A stretch of DNA of 64,000 nucleotides from an uncultured Steroidobacter sp. GTDB lineage: Bacteria; Pseudomonadota; Gammaproteobacteria; Steroidobacterales; Steroidobacteraceae. Every line of letters begins with the position of its first letter. Position 1 is the first letter of the stretch. The position numbers were made by a program, and so were the translations under genes. The DNA is taken from the NCBI RefSeq assembly GCF_937958065.1, contig NZ_CALFXI010000005.1, forward strand, positions 1 through 64,000, read 5' to 3'. Shown in pieces: positions 32,365 to 40,095 of this stretch. Under the pieces are notes generated by a model that did not search any database, was not told where the DNA came from, and was given only the letters and a program-made list of their open reading frames with translations.

Positions 32365-33507
32365 ATGAAACGCCGCACCTTATATATCGTAGGAGGTGTC
32401 GTGCTCGTAGCGCTCGCGCTGGGCGTACTCGCGAGCCGGCCCACGCCCATCGAGGTGGAAGCTGCAAGAGTGAGCCGTGGACCGGTGGCTGAAACTGTGA
32501 CCAATACGCGGGCCGGTACCATCAAGGCCTGCCAGCGCGCCCGGCTCGCGCCGCCCTCGGGCGGGCAGATTGCCAGACTGCCGGTAAAGAAAGGTGATCG
32601 CGTGCAGGCCGGGCAAGTGCTGCTCGAGCTGTGGAACGAGGACATTCGCGCCGAGCTGAGCCTGGCTGAACGTGATGCAGTCGCCGCGCATGCGCGCGCC
32701 GAAGAGGCTTGTGTGGCGGCCACGGTCGCTCGGCGCGAGTCGGAACGTCTGGCGAAGCTGGTCACGGAGAGCCTTGTATCGATCGATGCCGCCGAAAGAG
32801 CGAGCGGCGAAGCTGACAGCCGGGCGGCGGCGTGTCGTGCGACCACTCAAAATATAAAAGTAGCGGAAGCACGCATCGAACAGGCAAAGGCGTCGATGGA
32901 GCGCACGCTGTTGCGCGCGCCGTTCGCCGGCATCGTGGCGGAAATCAATGGTGAAATCGGTGAGTTCGTCACGCCGTCGCCTGTAGGTATTCCGACGCCG
33001 CCGGCGGTCGATGTGGTCGACACGAGTTGTATCTACGTAGCGGCGCCCATCGATGAAGTCGATGCACCTCGGATTCGTGAAGGCATGCCGGCGCGAGTCT
33101 CGCTCGATGCGTTCCGCGATCGAACGTTTGCTGCCCGGGTGCGCCGAGTGGCACCTTATGTGCTCGATGTGGAGAAGCAGGCGCGCACTGTGGAAATCGA
33201 GGCCGAGCTGCAGGACGTTGAAGATGCGATTCTGCTGCCGGGCTATAGCGCCGATGTGGAAGTGATTCTGCAGGAGCGGGCCGACACGCTGAGAGTGCCG
33301 ACCCGCGCGCTCATCGATAACAAACGTGTGTATGTCTATGACGCGGCGGCGGGACGCCTGCATGCCCGCGATGTGCAAACCGGTCTGAGAAACTGGGAGT
33401 ACGTCGAGGTTACCGGCGGTGTGGCGGAAGGCGATCTGGTCGTGACGACCGTGGATCGCGAAGGTGTCATCGACGGGGCGCGGGCGCGCATGGTCGCCAG
33501 GCCATGA
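32365..33507 (+). CDS. Periplasmic adaptor (HlyD/RND MFP family) of a second ABC efflux system
   Basis: 380 residues: N-terminal anchor (TLYIVGGVVLVALALGVLAS), lipoyl motif split around a short coiled coil (LPVKKGDRVQAGQVLLELW; LLRAPFAGIVAEINGEIGEF), then barrel and proximal domains. ATG 32365 opens a plus-strand operon of adaptor, ATPase and two permeases with overlapping stop and start codons. It is divergent from, and organised like, the minus-strand MacAB-type operon, but the coiled coil is shorter and sequence identity between the adaptors looks low, so they probably serve different substrates. Confidence 0.88.
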   Translation: MKRRTLYIVGGVVLVALALGVLASRPTPIEVEAARVSRGPVAETVTNTRAGTIKACQRARLAPPSGGQIARLPVKKGDRVQAGQVLLELWNEDIRAELSLAERDAVAAHARAEEACVAATVARRESERLAKLVTESLVSIDAAERASGEADSRAAACRATTQNIKVAEARIEQAKASMERTLLRAPFAGIVAEINGEIGEFVTPSPVGIPTPPAVDVVDTSCIYVAAPIDEVDAPRIREGMPARVSLDAFRDRTFAARVRRVAPYVLDVEKQARTVEIEAELQDVEDAILLPGYSADVEVILQERADTLRVPTRALIDNKRVYVYDAAAGRLHARDVQTGLRNWEYVEVTGGVAEGDLVVTTVDREGVIDGARARMVARP

Positions 33508-34172
33508 TCGAACTGCGGAACATCTGCCGCCACTTCCAGATGGGCGATCAGCAGGTGCGCGCGCTCGATGATGTCAATGTGCACATCGACAGCGGCGAGT
33601 ATGTGTCCATCATGGGACCGTCCGGATCGGGGAAGTCGACCTTGCTGAACGTGCTGGGGCTGTTGGACAGGCCGACGGCCGGCACTTACCTCCTGGATGG
33701 ACGGGAGACCACCTCGCTGGATGACGAGGAGCTCGCCCACACCCGCGCACGCAAGATCGGCTTCATCTTCCAATCGTTTCATTTGATCCCACGCTTGACG
33801 GCGTTCGAGAACGTCGAGTTGCCGCTGGTGCTCGCCGGTGTCGCCCCGGACGTGCGCCGCCCGAGAGTGCAGGAGCTGCTTGCGAGCTTGAGCCTGGAAA
33901 GCCGCGCCCGGCATCGGCCGAACGAGCTGTCGGGCGGACAACGTCAAAGAGTGGCGATTGCGCGTGCGATGGTGATGCAGCCGGCGGTGTTGCTCGCCGA
34001 CGAGCCGACGGGAAATCTGGATCATATTTCCGGGGCGGAGGTGCTGGCGGCCATCGAAGGACTGAACGCGAAGGGAATAACGCTGCTGGTAGTGACGCAC
34101 GATGCGGAGGTGTCACAGCGGGCGCGCAGGCACATCAGGATGAGAGACGGGAGGGTGGTGGAGGACCTCTGA
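33504..34172 (+). CDS. ABC transporter ATP-binding protein (MacB/LolD type)
   Basis: 222 residues: Walker A GPSGSGKST, signature LSGGQRQRVAIARA, Walker B VLLADEPTGNLD, switch His in VVTHDAE. It overlaps the adaptor stop by 4 bp and its own stop overlaps the next start (TGATG at 34170-34174), so the operon is translationally coupled. It powers the two FtsX-type permeases encoded downstream. Confidence 0.92.
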   Translation: MIELRNICRHFQMGDQQVRALDDVNVHIDSGEYVSIMGPSGSGKSTLLNVLGLLDRPTAGTYLLDGRETTSLDDEELAHTRARKIGFIFQSFHLIPRLTAFENVELPLVLAGVAPDVRRPRVQELLASLSLESRARHRPNELSGGQRQRVAIARAMVMQPAVLLADEPTGNLDHISGAEVLAAIEGLNAKGITLLVVTHDAEVSQRARRHIRMRDGRVVEDL

Positions 34173-35383
34173 TGCGTTTTCGCGATCTCATTCGGCTTGC
34201 GCTCGACTCGGCGCTGCGGGCTCGCATGCGGAGCATCATGTTGTTGCTTGCAATGAGTATCGGCGTTGCGGCGGTGATCGCGTTGACCTCGTTGGGTGAA
34301 GGTGCGCGGCGTTACGTAGCGAATGAATTCCAGGCGCTCGGCACGCGCATGATCATCGTGATTCCGGGGCGTTCCGAAACCGGGGGTGTTTCGCCGGGTA
34401 TGCTCGCTGGCGAGACGCCGCGGGCGCTCACATTGAGTGACGCCTTGGCCGTACAACGGCTTCCCGGAGTGGAGCGGGTGGCGCCGCTCGTCGTCGGTTC
34501 AGCGCCGGCGTCGGCGGGCGCCCTGGAACGCGAGGCGCCGGTGATGGGTTCGAGCGCCGAGCTGATGCCGGTTCATGGGTTCAAGCTCGCGCGAGGCGAG
34601 TTTCTTCCTTCTGGCGACCTGAGCCGCGACACCGCCGTGGCCGTCATAGGCAATAACATCGCTCGCGAGTTGTTTCCGGGTCGAGAGGCAATCGGCGGCA
34701 ATCTGCGCATCGCCGACCGGCGCTTTCGCGTGATCGGCGTGCTTGCGGATCAGGGCCGCATGATCGGCATGGACTCGCAGGAGCTGGTGATCGTCCCGGT
34801 GAGCGCCGCGCAGGCGCTGTTCAACACGGAATCGCTGTTCCGCCTGCTGATTCAAGCTCAGACGCGCGACGACATGAACCGCGTGCGCGAGGCCACGATC
34901 GAAGCGATCAGGCTGAGACACCAGGGCGAAGAGGATGTCACCGTCATTACGCAGGACGCGCTGCTATCCACCTTCGATCGCATTTTCACTGCGCTGACGC
35001 TCACGTTGGCGGGCATCGCCTCCATCAGCCTCGCCGTCGCGGGCGTGCTGATCATGAACGTGATGCTGGTGTCCGTGAGTCAGCGCACCAGCGAAGTCGG
35101 CTTGCTCAAAGCCATCGGCGCGACGCGCTCGCAGATCACCGCGTTGTTTCTGACCGAGGCGATCCTGCTTTCCGTGGCGGGCGCCATCAGTGGGCTGTTC
35201 GTGGGGCTGGGCGTCGATTGGATCGTCGGCCATCTCTATCCCTCGTTGCCTTTGAGTCCACCGGTGTGGGCGGTCGTGATGGCGCTCGTCGTCGCCATCA
35301 TCAGTGGCGTGGTGTTCGGGTTGATGCCGGCGCGGCGAGCGGCACGACTCGATCCGGTGGCCGCACTGGCAGGAAGGCGCTGA
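34172..35383 (+). CDS. MacB/FtsX-type ABC transporter permease
   Basis: 403 residues. Helix at about 18-40 (RSIMLLLAMSIGVAAVIALT), MacB_PCD periplasmic domain (about 45-270), then three helices with the FtsX signature SEVGLLKAIGATRSQITALF. ATG overlaps the ATPase stop, and its own stop overlaps the following permease start at 35381-35385. Likely a partner of that permease in an asymmetric complex. Confidence 0.9.
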   Translation: MRFRDLIRLALDSALRARMRSIMLLLAMSIGVAAVIALTSLGEGARRYVANEFQALGTRMIIVIPGRSETGGVSPGMLAGETPRALTLSDALAVQRLPGVERVAPLVVGSAPASAGALEREAPVMGSSAELMPVHGFKLARGEFLPSGDLSRDTAVAVIGNNIARELFPGREAIGGNLRIADRRFRVIGVLADQGRMIGMDSQELVIVPVSAAQALFNTESLFRLLIQAQTRDDMNRVREATIEAIRLRHQGEEDVTVITQDALLSTFDRIFTALTLTLAGIASISLAVAGVLIMNVMLVSVSQRTSEVGLLKAIGATRSQITALFLTEAILLSVAGAISGLFVGLGVDWIVGHLYPSLPLSPPVWAVVMALVVAIISGVVFGLMPARRAARLDPVAALAGRR

Positions 35384-36582
35384 TGCGTTTCGCCGACCTG
35401 GTGAGGCTGACGACCGGCTCGGTGCGGGCCCACCGGCTGCGTGCGGCCTTGACCGCGCTGGGAATCGGCATTGGCGTGACGGCAGTCGTGCTGCTCACGT
35501 CGATCGGCGAGGGGGTGCATCGATTCGTCGTGTCGGAGTTCACGCAGTTCGGCACGAACATCATCAGCGTCACGCCGGGCAAGACCAAGACCCTGGGCGG
35601 CTCGATTGGCTCGCTCGGCAACGTGCGACCGCTGACCATCGACGATGCGGAAGCGTTGGGGCGCGCGCCGTATGTGATATCGACCAACGCGATGGTGCAA
35701 GGGAATGCCGAGGTGGAAGCGCTGGGCCGCAAGCGGCGCACCACGGTGTATGGCGTCGGCGCTTCGTTCGCCGAGGCGTTTCGATTCGAAGTCGCGCAGG
35801 GCGAGTTTCTGCCAGCGGATGATCCGAGTGCGCCGCGCAGTCTGGCCGTGCTCGGCAGCAAGATGAATCAGGAGCTGTTCCGGGGCGAAAGCGCGCTGGG
35901 GAAATCGATTCGAGTGGGCGGGCAGCGGTATCGAGTGGCCGGCGTGATGAAGACCAAGGGAACGACGCTGGGCTTCGATCTCGACGACACGGTTTATATT
36001 CCCACGGCCCGATCCCTGGAGCTGTTCGATCGCGACAGCGTGTTCGAGATTCAGCTGCGACATGAATCGGGCGTATCCGTGGCCGAGGTGGTGGCCGGGG
36101 TGCGCAAGATTCTGATTGCGAGGCACGGCGATGAAGATTTCACGATCACGACGCAGCAGCAGATGCTGGATACGCTCGGGTCAGTGTTGAGCGTTCTGAC
36201 GTTCGCGGTGGGTGCGCTGGGAAGTATTTCGCTGCTGGTCGGTGGCGTGGGTATCTTCACGATCATGACGATCGGCGTCAGCGAGCGCACCGCGGAGATC
36301 GGGCTGCTGCGCGCTCTGGGGGCGCAGAAGAAACAAGTCCTGGGTGTGTTTCTTTCCGAGGCGATCGTACTGTCGGCCCTCGGCGGTATCGCGGGCCTCG
36401 TGGCTGGGCTCGGTATCGCGGCCGCCTTGGATCTGGCTGTGCCGGCGCTGCCCGTGAGTTATTCGCCGATGTTCATCGCGGCCGCGGAGTCGTTGGCGCT
36501 GGCAGTCGGATTGGTGGCGGGCATTCTGCCGGCGATCCGCGCAGCTGGATTGGAGCCGGTCGAGGCGCTGCGCACCGACTAG
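35383..36582 (+). CDS. MacB/FtsX-type ABC transporter permease
   Basis: 399 residues, with N-terminal helix (RAALTALGIGIGVTAVVLLT), MacB_PCD domain with the typical FGTNIISVTPGKTK stretch, and C-terminal FtsX helices containing TAEIGLLRALGAQKKQVLGV. ATG 35383 overlaps the previous stop (TGATG) and gives the canonical N-terminus; a longer in-frame reading upstream lies inside the preceding gene. The 3' end overlaps the convergent histidine kinase gene by 4 bp. Confidence 0.9.
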   Translation: MRFADLVRLTTGSVRAHRLRAALTALGIGIGVTAVVLLTSIGEGVHRFVVSEFTQFGTNIISVTPGKTKTLGGSIGSLGNVRPLTIDDAEALGRAPYVISTNAMVQGNAEVEALGRKRRTTVYGVGASFAEAFRFEVAQGEFLPADDPSAPRSLAVLGSKMNQELFRGESALGKSIRVGGQRYRVAGVMKTKGTTLGFDLDDTVYIPTARSLELFDRDSVFEIQLRHESGVSVAEVVAGVRKILIARHGDEDFTITTQQQMLDTLGSVLSVLTFAVGALGSISLLVGGVGIFTIMTIGVSERTAEIGLLRALGAQKKQVLGVFLSEAIVLSALGGIAGLVAGLGIAAALDLAVPALPVSYSPMFIAAAESLALAVGLVAGILPAIRAAGLEPVEALRTD

Positions 36583-37703
36583 GCCAATGCCCGCTGCATC
36601 AACAGAAACTGCTCAGTGATCGGCGACGTCGGCATCGTGAAATAGAACACTGCGCCTTCGCTCGGTTTGCCTTCGGCCCAGATGCGGCCGCCATGGCGAT
36701 CGATGATGCGAGCGACGGTGGCGAGGCCGACGCCGGTGCCTTCGAATTCGGCGGCGCCGTGCAGGCGTTGGAAAGGTTTGAACAGCTTCTGTTCGTGCGC
36801 CATGTCGAAGCCGGCGCCGTTGTCCCTGACGAACAGCGTCGCCATCGAGCCATGTTGAGACTGGCCGACCTCGATGCGCGCGTTCTCGGTGCGCGCGGTG
36901 AACTTCCACGCGTTTGCCAGCAGATTCACGAACAGGTCGCTGATCAGCCGCCGGTCGCCATGCACCGTCATGCCCGGCTGAATCTCCACGTCCACATTGC
37001 GCGACGGATCCTTTTGTCTCAGGTCCTGCACGATGCTTTCCGCCAGCGCGCTGACATCGATGATCTCTCGATGCAGGGTATGGCGTGAGATGCGCGACAA
37101 CGCCAGCAGGGCGTCGATCAGCTCCGACATCTGCTTCACGCTGCCTTGAATACGAGTCAGTCGGCGGCGTTGCTCTTCGCTGGCATTGGGCAGAGACAGC
37201 TCGAGCAGGCCCGCCTGGCCGGCGATGGTCGTCAGCGGCGAGCGCAGATCGTGCGAGACCGACGCCGTAAACGCTTCGAGCTCCCGATTCGCCCGCGCGA
37301 GCGACTCGTTCGCGTCGCGCAGCTGGCGCCGGCTGGGCACCGACAGGATCTGCGGCAGCGAGCGCCACAGCAGGATCGCGGTCGGCACCGAAGCGGCGGC
37401 GGCGATCACCTTGATCACACCTTCGAGCCAGTAGTCGTCGTGCCAGACATTCCACACGCTCATGACGTGGGTCAGCCCGCAGGACACGATGAAGATGCCG
37501 AAGGCCACCAGCAGCGAGTTGAACGGCAGGTCGCGCCGTCGCCGCGCGACGTGGATCAGCACGAACGGGAGCGTGAAAAACGCCAGCGCAATCAGGCTAT
37601 CGGCAATGACATGCATCCAAAGGATGCCCGGGGTCCACATATAGCTGTGTCCATGTGGCAAAAAGTGTTCGCCGCCAAACCAGGACACGTCGCTGTCGGG
37701 CAT
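36579..37703 (-). CDS. Histidine kinase with an ethylene-receptor-like membrane domain
   Basis: 374 residues. Three membrane helices (about 30-115) resemble the ethylene-binding domain of plant ETR1 and cyanobacterial SynEtr1: Asp35, Phe42, Ile72, Cys75 and His79 (in IVSCGLTH) align with ETR1 Asp25, Tyr32, Ile62, Cys65 and His69. The Cu(I) ligands Cys and His are kept; Tyr is Phe. A short coiled coil leads to HisKA with His151 in SVSHDLRSPLTTI and an HATPase domain (NLLANAWKFT, DNGAGFD, GTGVGLA). No receiver or partner regulator lies nearby. ATG 37703 with GGGAGTGG upstream is preferred over GTG 37715. Ethylene or copper sensing is inference. Confidence 0.82.
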   Translation of the reverse strand: MPDSDVSWFGGEHFLPHGHSYMWTPGILWMHVIADSLIALAFFTLPFVLIHVARRRRDLPFNSLLVAFGIFIVSCGLTHVMSVWNVWHDDYWLEGVIKVIAAAASVPTAILLWRSLPQILSVPSRRQLRDANESLARANRELEAFTASVSHDLRSPLTTIAGQAGLLELSLPNASEEQRRRLTRIQGSVKQMSELIDALLALSRISRHTLHREIIDVSALAESIVQDLRQKDPSRNVDVEIQPGMTVHGDRRLISDLFVNLLANAWKFTARTENARIEVGQSQHGSMATLFVRDNGAGFDMAHEQKLFKPFQRLHGAAEFEGTGVGLATVARIIDRHGGRIWAEGKPSEGAVFYFTMPTSPITEQFLLMQRALA

Positions 37704-38176
37704 GCGTCTGGCCACTCCCTATAAATACCGGCGCGCATTGTAAGCCGTCCATTGCGGCCCACACGCAATCCCGGCGTGGGTTTGTTGCAGGTCCGCTGTC
37801 GCAAAAGCATGACCTCGTTCGTCTTCATTTCAGCGTTCAATGCCGGCCGCTCGGGCGACCGCACGGAAGGCCATGAAGGAGCAGCGGAGGGTTGGCCGGC
37901 GCTTCGAAGGCATGCGATTTACGCAAGCCCTGGGACTGTGCAGGCGCCGCTCGCGGCTGACTAACTGGTACTTTACGCAGCCCGGTTTCGCTGTTCGGAT
38001 GGTTTAGAAAAAGTCACAGAATTCTACCATTGATCAATGGTTTCGCAGTAATGGCTCCGATGCACATTCAATTTTCTAAACAACTTCCGGTGCAGACCCG
38101 GGCCCCTCGCCAGCCCGGGCGCCGCATGCCAGCTATGAAAACGAGCACGCGGCATAGCGGAAAGTTATTACAAGGT
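37704..38176. other. Intergenic region with nested AT-rich dyads
   Basis: About 470 bp between the kinase and TetR genes, without a supported ORF. It holds the perfect palindrome CCATTGATCAATGG (38027-38040). Around it, GTTTAGAAAA (38002-38011) and TTTTCTAAAC (38072-38081) are inverted 60 bp apart. The patch is distinctly AT-rich for this genome and looks like a protein-binding region. Confidence 0.5.
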
Positions 38177-38214
38177 GTACCGGCTGGACGGTATATTCAC
38201 CGTCCAGTCGGTAC
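38177..38214. promoter_or_regulatory. Long palindromic operator upstream of the TetR gene
   Basis: CTGGACGGT and ACCGTCCAG are perfectly inverted around the 6-bp ATATTC. With one mismatch the dyad extends outward to GTACCG and CGGTAC, giving 16-bp arms. The centre carries a TATATT that could be a -10 element. It ends 13 bp before the TetR start codon. Size and position fit a TetR autoregulatory operator. Confidence 0.7.
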
Positions 38215-38227
38215 AGCGAGGTTGAGC

Positions 38228-38797
38228 ATGGCGGAGTTGGCATCGAATACGGTCAGCCCGGCCCGCGAGCGCATCCTCGAAGCCGCGGAGCGGGTGGTCG
38301 GTGACGTCGGCGCGGCGCGCATGACGCTCGATGGCGTGGCTCAGGCCGCGGGAGTGAGCAAGGGCGGACTGCTCTATCATTTCCCCTCCAAGGAGTCATT
38401 GCTCGGCGCGCTGGCCAAGCGCTATGTAGAGAGCATGACCGACTGCGTGGAGCAGGCGAAGACCGGCACCGGTGAGACCGATGGCCGAGACCTCAAAGCC
38501 TGCATCGTCGGTATTCTTGCGCAGCAGCCCCGAGCGAAGATCGCCGGGATGGGTGCGGCGCTGTTCGCCGCTGCCGCGAACGATCTGGCACTGCTGGAAG
38601 TGATTCGTGAGCGCATCGCTCAGTACACCAGGCAGATCGAGAGCAGCAACGTGGATTTCGCTCGGGCCGCGGTCGTGACGCTGGCGATCGACGGCCTGAT
38701 GATGCGCGAATCGATGCGCATCTCTTGTTTCACTGAAGAGCAGCGTGAGCGTGTAGTGCAGCAGCTGCTGCAGATTGCCGATGAGGCGTATCGCTGA
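38228..38797 (+). CDS. TetR-family repressor of the adjacent RND pump
   Basis: 189 residues. The N-terminal helix-turn-helix (about 12-60) reads ARERILEAAERVV, then TLDGVAQAAGVSKGGLLYHF and PSKESLL, the standard TetR pattern. The C-terminal helical domain resembles the TetR_C group with a conserved small-molecule pocket. ATG 38228 gives the usual N-terminus; longer in-frame readings cross the operator. A 38-bp palindrome directly upstream and the RND efflux genes 122 bp downstream suggest that it represses itself and the pump. Inducer unknown. Confidence 0.9.
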   Translation: MAELASNTVSPARERILEAAERVVGDVGAARMTLDGVAQAAGVSKGGLLYHFPSKESLLGALAKRYVESMTDCVEQAKTGTGETDGRDLKACIVGILAQQPRAKIAGMGAALFAAAANDLALLEVIRERIAQYTRQIESSNVDFARAAVVTLAIDGLMMRESMRISCFTEEQRERVVQQLLQIADEAYR

Positions 38798-38919
38798 GGC
38801 TTACCTTGCGCTAACCCGTTAGTAACAGGAAGCCGGACTCCCGTCCAAAGCCACCCGTGTTGATTGCCCAGGCGCAGCGCGCTTGCGGCCACGTTTTTTA
38901 GTTTGTCAGGTAGACGCAC

Positions 38920-40095
38920 ATGAACGTCATTCGTCAGTCGTTGATGAGATCTCTGGTTGCCATCGCTGTCAGCGCGGCCTTGCTGACCGGTTGCGGTAAA
39001 GGTCAGGAGCAGCAGCACGCGCCGCCGCCCCCCGAAGTCACGGTGCAGACCGTGGAAAACAGCCCCGTGCCGCTGGATCTCACTTACACCGCGCGCACCG
39101 TGGGTTCGCGTGAAGTGGAAGTGCGGGCCCGCGTGGGCGGCATTCTGCTCAAGCGCCGTTATGAAGAAGGCGGCTCGGTGAAGCAGGGCCAGCCGATGTT
39201 TCTGATCGATCCGGAGCCGGTGCGCGCACGCCTGGCGTCCGCGCGCGCCGATGTGGCCGTCGCAAAGGCCCGTCTGGAAGAAGCTCGCCGTCAGCACGAC
39301 CGCGTGCTGCCGTTGTTCGAAAAGAACGCGGTCAGCCAGAGCCGGCGTGACGAAGTGGTGTCGGCGTTCGAAGTGGCGCAGGCCACTCTCGCGGCGGCCC
39401 AGTCGGCGCAGCGCATGGCCGAGCTCGATCTGGAATATACGGATGTGCGCGCGCCGATCTCCGGCTTGACCAGCCGCGAGGTGATGTCCGAGGGCAGCCT
39501 CGTATCCACCGACCAAAGCTCCAGCCTGCTGACCAAGATCGTGCAGGTCGATCCTTTGTACGTCGAGTTCTCGGTGCCCGAAGCCGAGGCGTCGATCATT
39601 CGCGGCTCGCTCGCGCCGGCCAATCGCACCGCGCCGCCGACCGTGCGGCTGCTGCTGGAAAACGGTCAGGAGTATCCGGACAGCGCCAAAGTCACGTTCG
39701 TCGACAACGCCGTCGATCGCAATTCCGGGACCGTGCGTGTGCGCGCCGTGTTGAAGAACCCGGAGGCGCAGCTCATCCCCGGTCAGTTCATTCGCGCGCG
39801 GGTCGAAGGCGTGAAGTTGAGCAATGTCGTGGCGGTGCCGCGCAAGGCAGTGATGTCGAGCGCGCAGGGCCAGTTCATCTGGCTGGTGAATGGCGAGCAG
39901 AAGGTGGAGTTCCGGCCGGTGCAGGTCGGGCGCTCGTTCGGCAACAACATCATCGTCACGCAGGGCCTGGCGCCCGGCGACCGTTACATCGTCGAAGGCG
40001 TGCTCAAGGTGCAGCCGGGCATCCAGGTGAGTGCCGTCGCGCCGGGCGCTTCCAGCCCGCAGGGTGAGCAGCCGATGCCGAAGGAGACCGCATGA
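38920..40095 (+). CDS. RND efflux periplasmic adaptor (AcrA/MexE type)
   Basis: 391 residues. Lipoprotein signal SAALLTGCGKG (lipid-anchored Cys), lipoyl halves KRRYEEGGSVKQGQPMFLID and VRAPISGLTSREVMSEG flanking a coiled coil, then barrel and membrane-proximal domains (VRVRAVLKNPEAQLIPGQFI). It bridges the inner-membrane RND pump and the outer-membrane factor encoded next. The stop overlaps the RND gene start by 4 bp. First structural gene of the operon controlled by the upstream TetR. Confidence 0.92.
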   Translation: MNVIRQSLMRSLVAIAVSAALLTGCGKGQEQQHAPPPPEVTVQTVENSPVPLDLTYTARTVGSREVEVRARVGGILLKRRYEEGGSVKQGQPMFLIDPEPVRARLASARADVAVAKARLEEARRQHDRVLPLFEKNAVSQSRRDEVVSAFEVAQATLAAAQSAQRMAELDLEYTDVRAPISGLTSREVMSEGSLVSTDQSSSLLTKIVQVDPLYVEFSVPEAEASIIRGSLAPANRTAPPTVRLLLENGQEYPDSAKVTFVDNAVDRNSGTVRVRAVLKNPEAQLIPGQFIRARVEGVKLSNVVAVPRKAVMSSAQGQFIWLVNGEQKVEFRPVQVGRSFGNNIIVTQGLAPGDRYIVEGVLKVQPGIQVSAVAPGASSPQGEQPMPKETA

